64,000 bases of DNA, taken from positions 10,308-74,307 of the forward strand of contig CAZAJG010000015.1 of NCBI GenBank assembly GCA_964485405.1, read 5' to 3'. Shown piece after piece: positions 25,596-35,104 of this stretch. Positions within the stretch are counted from its first letter, which is position 1; every line of letters begins with the position of its first letter. Source of the stretch: CAKZNE01 sp964485405 (lineage in GTDB: Bacteria > Bacteroidota > Bacteroidia > Flavobacteriales > Schleiferiaceae). The notes beneath the pieces are model-generated. The model ran no database searches. It had not been told where the DNA came from and saw nothing but the letters and a program-made list of their open reading frames with translations. The position numbers and the translations under genes are program-made.

Positions 25596-27158
25596 ATGCC
25601 TTTTAGTTTTAAATCCTTTCTTTTACTCTTGCTCAGCTTAGGGATATTAGCCTGTTCGGAGGAAAATCAAGCTCAAAAAAATTGCTCTATTCAATTTAAC
25701 CTTAATCAAACTTACCAAGCCTACCAAAGTAAAGGAGAGCCATTAGCGGCCATTGATTTTTCCAAAAAACTAGATCCAGAATGGGTGAAAAAAGACTGGG
25801 CTATTTTTCGGGATATCCTTGAAGAATCTAACACTTCTTTGTATCGATATACAAGCAAAAACCAAATGGACAGCTTATTTGAGGCTACCCAATGTGCATT
25901 AACAGATTCTGTTTTTTACCTCGATTTCATTCGTTACTTCGGGAAAGCATTTCACACCATTTCATGCGGACATAGCCACTGGTCTCACAACCCAGCCTAT
26001 CTTCCTTTCCGCAATACATCACTGCATTTTTTCCCTCTTAAAATTTACGCTTTACGAGATCGGTATTTTGTGAAACAAAATGGTTCTTATTCAACCCAGA
26101 TTTATCCTTTTGATGAAATCCTGAGCATTAATGGTAGGAAACCTCCCGAGCTTAACGCCATGCTTAGTAGCCATATGGGTAAAGATGGAAATAGCGGTTT
26201 ACAAGGTAGAACAGGAATAGAACGCTACTTCCAAATGGCTTACTCTAACTTTATCGCCAATCCGGACTCATTTCATTTGGAACTCAAACGAGACTCCTCC
26301 GATTCAATATATACGCTTAGCGTTGCGGCTTTACCGAAAAGTGAAATAGACTCGTTATTATCCGTTAGATATACCCCGGAACCAAAAATGGGGAAACCTT
26401 TGGTTCTCACTACCGATAACAATACCCAAACTGCTACCTATACTATTAAATGGTTTCGTAATGAATACATGACCCTTCATGGGCAAGATTTCAACACTTT
26501 TACAGACTCTGTTTTCCAAGAAATTGAAAATCAAAACATTCAAAACCTGATCATAGATCTTAGAGGAAATGTTGGCGGATGGACTGCCAATGGGAAGCAT
26601 TTGTTCTCCTATTTTATTGATAAACCCATGTCTTATATCAAAAAAGTAGAGTTCAAAAAAACAGATAGTTTATCCTATGCTCCCCTTATTTTAAGAGAGA
26701 ATGGTATTTCGGATACCATGCAGTTTAAAACGGTTAACGGACTTAAAGAATGGGCAAACTACCCATCTTTAACGGTAATTCCCGCTCCAAAAAATCGATT
26801 TGGCGGCAAGGTGTATATCCTTACTGATGACATGAGTAGATCTTGTTCGGTAATATTCAGTTCTATGATGCGCTCCCATACAGATGCAGAGTTTATAGGA
26901 GAAGAAACGGGAGGCGCTAAATGTGGGCAAAATGCCATGCTCACTACCATTCAACTCCCGTATACAGGTATAATTATTGCTTTTAGCACCGGACAATACA
27001 CCTGTAATGTAAGCGCCTTAAACGAAAATGATATGAGAGGTATAAGACCCAATCATCCGGTAAATTTGACTCTGGATAACTTAAAATCTGGAGAAGATAT
27101 AGCTATAAAACAGGCTATGAACCAAATAAGAAAGGGCAATTCATCTATTTTAGAGTAA
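25596..27158 (+). CDS. S41-family peptidase lipoprotein
   Basis: A lipoprotein signal ends at LGILAC with Cys20. The C-terminal half has the C-terminal processing protease (S41) core: NLIIDLRGNVGG at 317-328, the serine region YILTDDMSRSCSVIFSSM (407-424) and FIGEETGGAKCGQNA at 433-447. A PDZ-like piece is suggested by FDEILSINGRKPPELN (172-187). In S41 proteins the Ser sits in this SRSCS segment and a Lys lies further on; here CGQNA follows. It is probably anchored in the periplasm or on the surface. The gene precedes a Crp/Fnr regulator by 41 bp. Confidence 0.8.
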   Translation: MPFSFKSFLLLLLSLGILACSEENQAQKNCSIQFNLNQTYQAYQSKGEPLAAIDFSKKLDPEWVKKDWAIFRDILEESNTSLYRYTSKNQMDSLFEATQCALTDSVFYLDFIRYFGKAFHTISCGHSHWSHNPAYLPFRNTSLHFFPLKIYALRDRYFVKQNGSYSTQIYPFDEILSINGRKPPELNAMLSSHMGKDGNSGLQGRTGIERYFQMAYSNFIANPDSFHLELKRDSSDSIYTLSVAALPKSEIDSLLSVRYTPEPKMGKPLVLTTDNNTQTATYTIKWFRNEYMTLHGQDFNTFTDSVFQEIENQNIQNLIIDLRGNVGGWTANGKHLFSYFIDKPMSYIKKVEFKKTDSLSYAPLILRENGISDTMQFKTVNGLKEWANYPSLTVIPAPKNRFGGKVYILTDDMSRSCSVIFSSMMRSHTDAEFIGEETGGAKCGQNAMLTTIQLPYTGIIIAFSTGQYTCNVSALNENDMRGIRPNHPVNLTLDNLKSGEDIAIKQAMNQIRKGNSSILE

Positions 27159-27199
27159 TTTTCAGAACTTCAAAACTCCCTTTATAACCCATAGTACAA

Positions 27200-27778
27200 A
27201 TGGAATCACCTTACTTTTTGAAAAGTATTTTTAAGCCTCAAAATTTTTCAGAAGAAGAGTTGAGTTTGATCTTAGATCAATTTGATAAAGTCTCCTTTGC
27301 TAAGAATGATTTCCTCATCCCTCCGGGCAAAGTAGCCAATTACTATTATTACTTAGAGTCTGGTTACGCACGCTCTTTTGTGTTGGATATTCATGGAAAC
27401 GAAGTAACCACCAAGTTTTTTAGCCGTTCTGATATTGTGATTGATTGGAATTCCTATTTTCTAAAAACGCCAAGCAAAGAAGGTATTCAGGCCTTGAGTG
27501 ATGGTACAGCTTGGAAAATTTCTTTCGAAAATTTCATGAAGCTTTTTCATATTGAAGCCTTTAGAGAGGTGGGAAGAACGCGATTGGTGAATACTTATTT
27601 TGAACTTAAAAATCACACCATTTCCATGATATCGGATGATGCAAAGGACAGATACATCCAACTGCTGCAAGAAAAAAAGGATATTGCGGTAAACGTACCT
27701 TTAAAGCATATTGCATCGTATTTAGGAATTACAGACACTTCCTTGAGTAGAATTCGAAAGGAGATGGTTAAAGGATAG
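27200..27778 (+). CDS. Crp/Fnr-family regulator (copy 1 of 2)
   Basis: This 192-residue protein has an N-terminal cyclic-nucleotide-binding-like barrel (FLIPPGKVANYYYYLESGYA, KFFSRSDIVIDWNSYF) and a C-terminal winged helix with LKHIASYLGITDTSLSRIRK. That last pattern is the hallmark of the short Bacteroidota Crp/Fnr group, whose ligand is usually unknown. The phosphate-binding cassette of true CRP is not obvious. The next gene, a membrane protein, starts 8 bp after the stop, so the two form an operon. Confidence 0.9.
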   Translation: MESPYFLKSIFKPQNFSEEELSLILDQFDKVSFAKNDFLIPPGKVANYYYYLESGYARSFVLDIHGNEVTTKFFSRSDIVIDWNSYFLKTPSKEGIQALSDGTAWKISFENFMKLFHIEAFREVGRTRLVNTYFELKNHTISMISDDAKDRYIQLLQEKKDIAVNVPLKHIASYLGITDTSLSRIRKEMVKG

Positions 27779-27786
27779 TAACACCC

Positions 27787-28500
27787 ATGGAATACTTAAC
27801 CCAACTTGTACCACAAAATACTTCTATTGCCTTTTTACTGCTTATTCCTATCCCCGTATTTCTGATTTCTAGCTTAGCTGCCAAAGGCGCAAAACCTTTG
27901 GGTAAAAGCGGAGTTGTTTACTGGAGTGTTTTAAGCTTTTACATCCTCTACTTCACTTACGTGAGTTTTTTAGGTTTTAACAACTATTTTGAGGAAGTAA
28001 GCCTCCCGCCTTCTATCTTAAAATGGACCATGTTTCCGCTCTTGATATTTCTGTTGGGCGTAATTTTCAACACCCCTATTTATCGAAGCATCTTATCGCA
28101 CATCAAGCTAAATCAACTGGTTCAAATTCATGTTTTTCGGCTTATTGGGTTGTTTTTCATCCTGCTCTTTGCACATGGTGCTTTACCACCCGTGTTTGCC
28201 TTAATTGCTGGCTTTGGAGACTTAATAACTGCCATGAGTAGTATTTGGGTAGCAAAAGCCTTACGCTCCCAAAAAGCGTATGCTCGTAAACTATGTTGGA
28301 TTTGGAACAGCTTTGGGCTATTGGATATTCTCGTTACTTCCTTTACCGCATTTTTTCTTACCAAACTATCCATTGAAACTGGAGCGCAAGGAGTTGAAGG
28401 ACTTGCCGAATTTCCATTCTACTTTATCCCGGCTTTTGCACCCGCTACCATTATCTTTTTACACTTCTCTGTGTACCGAAAACTACTCAGCAAAAAATAG
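27787..28500 (+). CDS. Polytopic membrane protein
   Basis: This 237-residue protein has about seven hydrophobic segments (for example FLLLIPIPVFLISSLAA, LLIFLLGVIF, VFRLIGLFFILLFAHGAL, SFGLLDILVTSFTAFF, PAFAPATIIFLHFSV). No catalytic or transport motif is recognised. It starts 8 bp after the Crp/Fnr gene and is probably its co-transcribed partner. Function unknown. Confidence 0.7.
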   Translation: MEYLTQLVPQNTSIAFLLLIPIPVFLISSLAAKGAKPLGKSGVVYWSVLSFYILYFTYVSFLGFNNYFEEVSLPPSILKWTMFPLLIFLLGVIFNTPIYRSILSHIKLNQLVQIHVFRLIGLFFILLFAHGALPPVFALIAGFGDLITAMSSIWVAKALRSQKAYARKLCWIWNSFGLLDILVTSFTAFFLTKLSIETGAQGVEGLAEFPFYFIPAFAPATIIFLHFSVYRKLLSKK

Positions 28501-28615
28501 AACTTTAACAAAAACCTCCTCCTTTTACTTTCTTGCCATAGGTCAAGTTTTTCCTTCTTTCGGGCCTCTACATTTGTCTCATCAATAGTATTAAACCTTT
28601 AAAAATCAAAGACAA

Positions 28616-28963
28616 ATGAACGATTCAAATCAATTTATGATGCTTTTCAGATTTAAGCCAAACCCTAGTTACCAACCTACTGAAGCAGAGCTCGAAGCAC
28701 AACATCAAGCGTGGGGATCTTTTATTGGAAACCTGGCTATTCAGGAAAAGTTAGTGAGCACGCATCAATTGGGTTTTAGCGGGAACCAGTTGCATGCCGA
28801 CCATAGTATAACCGATGGAGTTTATACTTGTGAGCAGGGAACGCTGGGCGGAAACATGATTGTAAAAGCCAAAAACTTAGAAGAGGCTACTGAAATGGCA
28901 AAAGACAGTCCTATCCTAAAAATGGGAGGTACCGTAGAAATTCGGGATATCCGCCCCATGTAG
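28616..28963 (+). CDS. YciI-like (YCII-related/DGPF) protein
   Basis: This 115-residue protein shows the YCII pattern: FMMLFRFKPNPSYQP, QHQAWGSFIGNLAIQEKLVS, GVYTCEQGTLGGNMIVKAKN and LEEATEMAKDSPILKMGGTV plus a VEIRDI ending. YCII proteins are small dimeric beta-alpha-beta enzymes with a His-Asp pair related to chloromuconolactone dehalogenase, and few have known substrates. TACATTTG at 28569-28576 fits the Bacteroidota -7 box (TAnnTTTG). Confidence 0.85.
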   Translation: MNDSNQFMMLFRFKPNPSYQPTEAELEAQHQAWGSFIGNLAIQEKLVSTHQLGFSGNQLHADHSITDGVYTCEQGTLGGNMIVKAKNLEEATEMAKDSPILKMGGTVEIRDIRPM

Positions 28964-29001
28964 TTTCAACATCCAAGTTTAAAAGAATAAAAACACTCAA
29001 A

Positions 29002-29541
29002 ATGAAAAAGAAGATGATCATTCTATCTATTAGCTTAGTGATTTTAAGTTGTGCCGTTTGGATCGTTGTTAAAACCAACCAGCACAAGACTATTTACATC
29101 ACCAAGCAGCTTACCGTTAAGTCAAGTACGAACAAAGCGTATGATATGGTTAAACATCTCTCCAACTTTCCAAAATGGTCTCCTTTTTTGGTAGAAGACC
29201 CTACACAGAAGTATGAAGTAAAAGGTAAAGATGGACACATTGGTTCACAGTACCATTGGGAAGGAAACGGAGGTAAAGATGTAGGCTACCAAGAACTGGT
29301 AGAGTTGACGGAAAACAAACACATAGGTATGCAGTGTAGCATTCAAAAACCCTTTACTTCTTCTCCTGTTTTTGATTACACCTTTTATCCTGTAAAAGAT
29401 GGCGTGCGTATCCAACAGGATTTCAGATTGAAGTCGAGTTTTGGGAACGCCTTTTTCTTGTGGATGTTTGGCGTGAAAAAGAAAATGAGTGAAACCAATC
29501 AGTTGGGATTAGATCTACTGAAAAAAACACTTGAAACATAG
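29002..29541 (+). CDS. SRPBCC (START-like) protein with N-terminal membrane helix
   Basis: The N-terminal MKKKMIILSISLVILSCAVW may be a lipobox (LSC) or an uncleaved anchor. The rest is a helix-grip domain: NKAYDMVKHLSNFPKWSPFL, GHIGSQYHWEGNGGKDVGYQ, then a long C-terminal helix LGLDLLKKTLE. This is the polyketide cyclase/dehydrase-like SRPBCC family, which binds hydrophobic ligands. The gene is 38 bp after the YciI-like gene and likely co-transcribed. Its end is shared with a bidirectional terminator. Confidence 0.8.
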   Translation: MKKKMIILSISLVILSCAVWIVVKTNQHKTIYITKQLTVKSSTNKAYDMVKHLSNFPKWSPFLVEDPTQKYEVKGKDGHIGSQYHWEGNGGKDVGYQELVELTENKHIGMQCSIQKPFTSSPVFDYTFYPVKDGVRIQQDFRLKSSFGNAFFLWMFGVKKKMSETNQLGLDLLKKTLET

Positions 29542-29562
29542 AGTAGCTTTGTTCGGATAAAC

Positions 29563-29595
29563 AAAAACCCAGTTTCCATAAGAAACTGGGTTTTT
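29563..29595. terminator. Bidirectional rho-independent terminator
   Basis: AAAAACCCAGTTTC (29563-29576) pairs with GAAACTGGGTTTTT (29582-29595) over 14 bp with a 5-nt loop. The A and T runs at the ends give a U-tract on both strands. It lies exactly between the convergent SRPBCC and WG-repeat genes. Confidence 0.9.
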
Positions 29596-29598
29596 CAT

Positions 29599-31743
29599 TT
29601 AAGGGTCTGGATGCGGTAATTCCCGAATCAATTTTGTCTTGCTGATCTCAGATGGAAGTATTTTACCTAACTCAGATATTTGGTCACCCACAAATAAGAT
29701 AGTTCCATTTAGAAAAGCTTTATGCCAACCCTTTTCGTCTTTTAAGAAAACAAACCTTGCTTGCTTATCTAACAATTTATAGTCGGAATATTGATGTTTA
29801 AAAGTTAGCTTCTTGTTAAAATCGAGCACTCCATATTTTCCATTTTTCTTTGCCACATAACCTTGCCCGTAACCAAAATGAACAAGCTCTTGGTAAATAG
29901 GATCCGTCAGTTTACCGTTTTCCCAATCGTTGTATCGGCCGCTGGTTAAAAACCCAAAACCCTCTTCTTTTTCATAGATAAAAATCTTTTGGTAAGGGTT
30001 AAACTCTAAGGATAAAAAAGCACGATTGAAATCCAGCGCAAAGCCATTTTTTTTCATTCCTCCTAAGTAGTATTTCCCATCATATTTGGCCACAAAAAGG
30101 TACTCATTAACGTACTTCAAATCTTCAAACACTGCTCCTCCTAGCATTTGTTTACCATCCTTATCATACATCCTCCATTGATCTTTATCCTCCTGTACGG
30201 CAAAAGTAAAAACTCCGGAACTACCTTGCTTATTTACCCACCAATCTATATTGTAATGCTCTAAAGGAATGAGCACAGCGCCTTCTTTGGATAGCACACC
30301 CATTTTACCATCTTTCATTACGATAAAGTGATTTCCGAACCTGCCAATCCGTTCATACTCTAAATCCAGAAATATTTCTCCGCTATGGTGATGGTAATAA
30401 CCTACTTTACCATCCTTTTTTACAATGATGTACTCTAAGCTTTTTTGAATGTGATCAAATTCAGGGGGTAATTTCCAGCTCATATCAGCGTGGAGCAAAC
30501 CCAGTTTCCCTCCTTTTTTCGCTACCATTTCTGCGTTATGAAAGGAGTTACCATAAGGTCGAAGCTCTTCCAATCCTTCTATTCCCGCTTTATTTCCTTG
30601 AGCATCATAAATATCGATATACCCCTCTGCATCCGCCTGCCAGAAGTCTTTAACCCTTCCTACCCATTTGTATTTTAGAGGGATAAAAACATCTCCTTCG
30701 GGATTCACCAATCCATAGCCAGTAGTGTCTTTTACTAGGATACGTGAGTAGTATACATTATGAGTTTCCTCATATTTTGGTGAGATTAAAACCTTTCCTC
30801 TTATATCCAAAACGCCCCACTTATTGTTGCTTTTAAAAAAAACATAAGGATTACTTGGCCGCACCTCTTCAACCCCCTTTATCCTTTTAATCACTCTTCC
30901 TCTACCTTTGAGCACCTCCAGCACATTTTCTTTGATGCAAAACAGATAATCTCCACTATAGAAATGTTTTTTTTCTTCATCCTTTACGATCAATACCTTC
31001 GTATAATCTAAATCCGTTTTTAGTTCTCCTCTTCGATTTACCAAAGCATATTTACCGTCTTTAAGAACCCAACCCAAGCCTGAGGGCAATGCACCCAATT
31101 CAATTTGATCATACTCTGCCTCTAACTTTACCAATCCTGTTCGCTTAGAGCGCAAACCTAGTTTCCCTGTTTTTGAATTTTGAAAAGCCTCTACTTTAAT
31201 GTGGCTCATATCGGGTTGTGCGAATTTAAAACTGTACTCGGGTTGTATCATTTCCAACTCACATAAGCTTAATCCAGAAGACTGCTGCCAAGCCAGCAAG
31301 GCTGGGTCATCCATATCTTGGATAAAATCGTATTGATACAATTGATTGATCCGTTCTGCTTCGGCCCGGTTGGTGGTCTTTTCCACCAAGTAACCCACCG
31401 CGCAAATATTCCCTTTGGCATCTATAAAACAAGGTCTTCTTTCTTCTGTGAAGTGATAATTGCTTGGGAAACGACCTAACTCAATGTATTCTTCTAAAAG
31501 CTGAATGCAGTTTTTACGGTTTTCAATAGTTCGAGGGTGGATAAAATGAGTCGGCTTTTTTAAGCGGTTCAATACATATTCCAAGTGAGTTGCAATTCTC
31601 ACATCCTCCTTCTCTTCTCCAGACGGAAATACGCCATACTTTTCATACCAACTCGTATCGCCTAAAACGGCATTTACCGTAACCTTCTGAGCGTTTCCTA
31701 AAACGCTTAAAAACAGACTACTAATTATAAGAAAATACTTCAT
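29599..31743 (-). CDS. WG-repeat secreted protein
   Basis: A signal peptide (MKYFLIISSLFLSVLGNAQ) leads 714 residues. The N-terminal 170 residues include TEERRPCFIDAKGNICAVGY and DDPALLAWQQSSGLSLCELE, a conserved Bacteroidota N-terminal domain with two or more cysteines. From about residue 180 to the end run more than ten WG-type repeats: short strands such as GKLGLRSKRTG, DGKYALVNRRGE, NNKWGVLDIRG, KDGKVGYYHHHSGE, DGKMGVLSKEGAVL and KNGKYGVLDFNKK. WG repeats form beta-propeller-like or solenoid surfaces for binding. There is no T9SS tail. Role unknown. Confidence 0.9.
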   Translation of the reverse strand: MKYFLIISSLFLSVLGNAQKVTVNAVLGDTSWYEKYGVFPSGEEKEDVRIATHLEYVLNRLKKPTHFIHPRTIENRKNCIQLLEEYIELGRFPSNYHFTEERRPCFIDAKGNICAVGYLVEKTTNRAEAERINQLYQYDFIQDMDDPALLAWQQSSGLSLCELEMIQPEYSFKFAQPDMSHIKVEAFQNSKTGKLGLRSKRTGLVKLEAEYDQIELGALPSGLGWVLKDGKYALVNRRGELKTDLDYTKVLIVKDEEKKHFYSGDYLFCIKENVLEVLKGRGRVIKRIKGVEEVRPSNPYVFFKSNNKWGVLDIRGKVLISPKYEETHNVYYSRILVKDTTGYGLVNPEGDVFIPLKYKWVGRVKDFWQADAEGYIDIYDAQGNKAGIEGLEELRPYGNSFHNAEMVAKKGGKLGLLHADMSWKLPPEFDHIQKSLEYIIVKKDGKVGYYHHHSGEIFLDLEYERIGRFGNHFIVMKDGKMGVLSKEGAVLIPLEHYNIDWWVNKQGSSGVFTFAVQEDKDQWRMYDKDGKQMLGGAVFEDLKYVNEYLFVAKYDGKYYLGGMKKNGFALDFNRAFLSLEFNPYQKIFIYEKEEGFGFLTSGRYNDWENGKLTDPIYQELVHFGYGQGYVAKKNGKYGVLDFNKKLTFKHQYSDYKLLDKQARFVFLKDEKGWHKAFLNGTILFVGDQISELGKILPSEISKTKLIRELPHPDP

Positions 31744-31890
31744 ACGTCTCTTTTAGTCAAATACTATTCCAACCCTATTTTTTTTGACTCTTAACACTTC
31801 TTTAGGTTGTTCTTCTAGATTGTTAGCAAAAGGTTAAATCTACAACCCACCTTTACTTTAAGCACTACCTTGGGCTTTATATCGATTTTT

Positions 31891-32820
31891 ATGAAAAAAT
31901 TACTGATCCTTATTTTGATGGGCGTTGCCTTAATAAGCCCAGCACAACAGCATAAATACGTCTACTTAAATCCTGAAGATTCTACTTTCAAATCGTATTT
32001 AATCATTCTCCCTCAAGATCAAGAAATTAAAGGACTAGTAGTTCGAGATTTCAGCAAGTTGCCTGATATTTCAAAACCATCGCCTTATAAATGGTCAACT
32101 TTAGCTTTGAAAAATGGATTGGCAATCGCCTTTACCGTGAGTTCCAACTATTTCCCTGAGCTTTATTACGATGATTCTGGTCCGGCCATTTTAGACAATC
32201 TTATTCATCATATTTATTCAAATTACAGCATCCCAAAAGACAATCTTTTTATTGGTGGTATTTCGGCTAGCGGCACTCGTGCGCTTCGATTTGTTCAATA
32301 TTGCGTTCAAGGAAAATCCAAATACAACACCAAGGTAAAAGGTGTTTTTTCTGTGGACCCTCCCTTGGATTTGGAACGTTTTTACAATTCTGCACACCAA
32401 CATAAAGAGAACTTTAAAGATGGAATGCTTTGGGAAGCGGAATTAATGGAAAAGGTGTTTCCAGAAAAAATGGGCGGCTCTCCTCAAGCCTACCCCAATG
32501 CCTATTTATCCTATTCCGTTTTTTCGCATTCTAAGCCGAAAAAGAGTAAAGCCATAGATCTTCTAAGAACTTCATTACTCTTTATACACGAACCTGATAT
32601 TGACTGGTGGATTACGGAAAGAGGAGCTAGTTATTATGATATTAACTCTTATGATATTGCTGCTATTACAAACTTTTTAAGGCTAGCTGGGCATAAAGAT
32701 TTGGAACACATTACCACTACTGGAAAGGGATTTAATAGAAAAGGAGAACGAAAATGCCACTCTTGGACCATAGTTGATGAAGCGTATCTTATAAAGTGGA
32801 TGCTCGATAGACTGGATTAG
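31891..32820 (+). CDS. Secreted alpha/beta-hydrolase-fold protein
   Basis: The start is ATG 31891 (a TTG lies at 31870), giving the signal MKKLLILILMGVALISPAQQ. The nucleophile elbow is GGISASGTRAL, a GxSxxG motif, preceded by YSIPKDNLFI. Downstream DPPLDLERF and the terminal CHSWTIVDE, with His, could supply acid and base. It resembles predicted esterase or dipeptidyl-peptidase-like hydrolases but the exact family is not recognised. It stands alone after a gene on the other strand. Confidence 0.65.
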   Translation: MKKLLILILMGVALISPAQQHKYVYLNPEDSTFKSYLIILPQDQEIKGLVVRDFSKLPDISKPSPYKWSTLALKNGLAIAFTVSSNYFPELYYDDSGPAILDNLIHHIYSNYSIPKDNLFIGGISASGTRALRFVQYCVQGKSKYNTKVKGVFSVDPPLDLERFYNSAHQHKENFKDGMLWEAELMEKVFPEKMGGSPQAYPNAYLSYSVFSHSKPKKSKAIDLLRTSLLFIHEPDIDWWITERGASYYDINSYDIAAITNFLRLAGHKDLEHITTTGKGFNRKGERKCHSWTIVDEAYLIKWMLDRLD

Positions 32821-33019
32821 GTTTTGTCAATTTTGATGTGGACCTCACATTAACTCTCTCAAAAGAGATGTTTTATTCTCGCCTGCTAAAACGGGAATTG
32901 TTTTCACGAAGAGCAAAACACAACGCAAGGCTTTGATGAAGAATAGGCATAAATGAATATCTTTTCCCCACTTTTCTTCAAAAACAAGAAACAACAATCC
33001 ATATTAAAACATCCAAACT

Positions 33020-33466
33020 ATGGCTGTAGAAATTCTAAAACTCAAGCGTTCAGATCTGAGTCTTTTTAAGGAAACGATTGAGCTTTTCACCCATGTTTTT
33101 GAATTAGAAAATCCCAATCTACCGCCAGACGATCACCTAAAAATGTTGTTGAAGAAAGAAGACTTTTTCGTTTTTGCCGCTCTGTTGGAAGGTAAAGTTG
33201 TTGGAGGTTTATCGGTATACACCCTCCATCAATACCACTCCGTTAAACCCCTAGCTTATATTTATGATTTAGCCGTACAAAATCAGTTGCAGAGGCAAGG
33301 TATTGGTAAAAAACTAATAACAGCTGTAAACGCCTATTGTACGAAACAAGGATATGAAGAGGTTTATGTACAAGCCGATAAAGATGAAGAACATGCTGTA
33401 AACTTTTATCACAGCACTAAACCTGCTGGAGCTGAGGAGGTTGCTTATTTTTACTATACCTTATAA
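33020..33466 (+). CDS. GNAT acetyltransferase, AAC(3)-I-like
   Basis: This 148-residue GNAT protein has VVGGLSVYTLHQYHS, AYIYDLAVQNQLQRQGIGKK (motif A with QRQGIG) and ends EVYVQADKDEEHAVNFYHST with a YFYYTL tail. The layout matches the AAC(3)-I branch of aminoglycoside 3-N-acetyltransferases and its environmental relatives. Members of this group are often silent housekeeping enzymes, so resistance should not be assumed. The upstream 200 bp shows no feature. Confidence 0.75.
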   Translation: MAVEILKLKRSDLSLFKETIELFTHVFELENPNLPPDDHLKMLLKKEDFFVFAALLEGKVVGGLSVYTLHQYHSVKPLAYIYDLAVQNQLQRQGIGKKLITAVNAYCTKQGYEEVYVQADKDEEHAVNFYHSTKPAGAEEVAYFYYTL

Positions 33467-33607
33467 TTCCATTACAGAAGAGTCCCACTTTAGTAGGAGC
33501 CTGTGGTTTAGAGGAAATTAATACTAAAGTATGAGCTTTGTGTTCTCTCCTTTTTGTTGGTTTGAGCAAGAAATAAAAGCAATAAATCACTTTAACTACT
33601 TCTAAAA

Positions 33608-34036
33608 ATGAGCGACAACAACACGCCCAAGGTAACCGGCATTGGTGGTATTTTTTACCGATCTAAAGATCCTAAAGGAGCGCGCGAATGGTACAGTAAA
33701 CATTTGGGGTTAGCCGTAAGCGAATATGGTTCTTCCTTTGAATTCAGAAATGCCAACCGCCCGGAAGAGATCAACTATTTACAATGGAGTCCTTTTGATG
33801 AAGAAACCAATTACTTTGAGCCTTCCGAAAAACAGTTCATGATCAACTATCGGGTGCAAAACATAGAAGCTTTGGTAGCCAACTTAAAAGAACAAGGTGT
33901 AACCATAGTAGACGAAATTGTAAGCTATGATTATGGAAAATTTGTACACATCATGGATCATGAAGGCAACAAAATTGAGCTCTGGGAACCCGTAGATCGA
34001 GTTTTTACCGAGATGGGCGGTGAAACAACCAAGTAG
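33608..34036 (+). CDS. VOC family protein
   Basis: This 142-residue glyoxalase-fold protein has the typical first half GGIFYRSKDPKGAREWYSKH with LGLAV, and the second half FMINYRVQNIEALVANLKEQ followed by GKFVHIMDHEGNKIELWEPV. The ending Glu-Leu-Trp-Glu-Pro is the standard metal-binding strand. Function cannot be chosen among lyases, dioxygenases and binding proteins. It is followed after 55 bp by a methyltransferase gene. Confidence 0.9.
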   Translation: MSDNNTPKVTGIGGIFYRSKDPKGAREWYSKHLGLAVSEYGSSFEFRNANRPEEINYLQWSPFDEETNYFEPSEKQFMINYRVQNIEALVANLKEQGVTIVDEIVSYDYGKFVHIMDHEGNKIELWEPVDRVFTEMGGETTK

Positions 34037-34091
34037 GGGTTTTACCTTAAAGAGCGGTTACAGATAAATACATAAATCCGATATTAGCGGC

Positions 34092-35060
34092 ATGAGATGG
34101 ATCACGCTTGGGGATTTAATTGATGTGTATGCTAAAGGGAAACAAAGAGGCTTAGGTTTCTTGCTTTCTAAATTTAACATCAACGCATTATCCAGAACCA
34201 AAAGCGCGTTTAGCAACTCTTCTATCGACAACTCCAACTGGTGGATTATTCCGAAAGTAAAGGAACGGTGGAATAGGATGATGACCGGAAATCCTCAGCA
34301 AAACTATAAGCAGTATCTAGCCGAAGAAATTCTGAAAGGCGAAAAAGACGTCAAGCTCATTTCATTGGGATCGGGCAGTTGCGGAAATGAATTGGAGTTG
34401 GCGGCATATTCACAATTTGGAGAAATCACTTGTTTGGACTTAGCCCCAAATCGATTGAAAATTGCCGCTGATTTGGCCGAAGAGCGAAAGCTAAACAACT
34501 TAAAATTTGTTTGCAGCGATATCAACGATTTCAATTTTACGGAGGGCTATTACGATATCGTACTTTTCAATTCTTCTCTCCATCATTTTGAAGATGTACA
34601 TGGCTTGCTGAACAATACCATTAAACCGGCCTTAAAACCAGGGGGCAGATTGGTAATTAATGAGTTTGTAGGCCCCAATCGATTGCAGTTTCCATCCGCC
34701 CAAATTAAAGCCGTAAACGAGGCTTTGCAACTGATCCCCAAAAGGTATCGCCAACGTTTTAAATCTTCTGCTACCAAAAGTAGATTTTACGGTTCTGGCG
34801 TTTGGCGTATGATTATGGCCGATCCTTCGGAGTGTGTAGATTCTGCTTCCATTATGCCAGCTATACATTCGTCTTTTAAAACGGTTGTAGAGAAGCCCTA
34901 TGGTGGTAATATTTTAATGAATGCTTTAAAAGATATATCGCACCACTTTGTAGAGTTAGATGCGGAGAAAGAGAAGGTTTTAGAAGATCTTTTTGCCTTT
35001 GAAGACCATTATCTGAAAACACAATCGTCTGATTTTGTGTTTGGCGTATATTCTAAATAA
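34092..35060 (+). CDS. Class I SAM-dependent methyltransferase
   Basis: Motif I is LISLGSGSCGNELELAA (residues 89-105). It is followed by ITCLDLAPNRLKIAADLAEE with the acidic residue of motif II, FVCSDINDFNF (motif III) and DIVLFNSSLHHFEDVHG with LKPGGRLVINEFVG. The protein has 322 residues with an unusual 80-residue N-terminal extension and a helical C-terminus. Substrate is not evident; no biosynthetic partner lies next to it. Confidence 0.9.
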   Translation: MRWITLGDLIDVYAKGKQRGLGFLLSKFNINALSRTKSAFSNSSIDNSNWWIIPKVKERWNRMMTGNPQQNYKQYLAEEILKGEKDVKLISLGSGSCGNELELAAYSQFGEITCLDLAPNRLKIAADLAEERKLNNLKFVCSDINDFNFTEGYYDIVLFNSSLHHFEDVHGLLNNTIKPALKPGGRLVINEFVGPNRLQFPSAQIKAVNEALQLIPKRYRQRFKSSATKSRFYGSGVWRMIMADPSECVDSASIMPAIHSSFKTVVEKPYGGNILMNALKDISHHFVELDAEKEKVLEDLFAFEDHYLKTQSSDFVFGVYSK

Positions 35061-35104
35061 ATGATCCTCCTTTAAACAAAAAGCAGAGTGCACCGTTCTA
35101 CTGT

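Noticed and set aside
34304..34868. Minus-strand frames within the methyltransferase gene
   Set aside because: They are shadows of a well-conserved methyltransferase frame.
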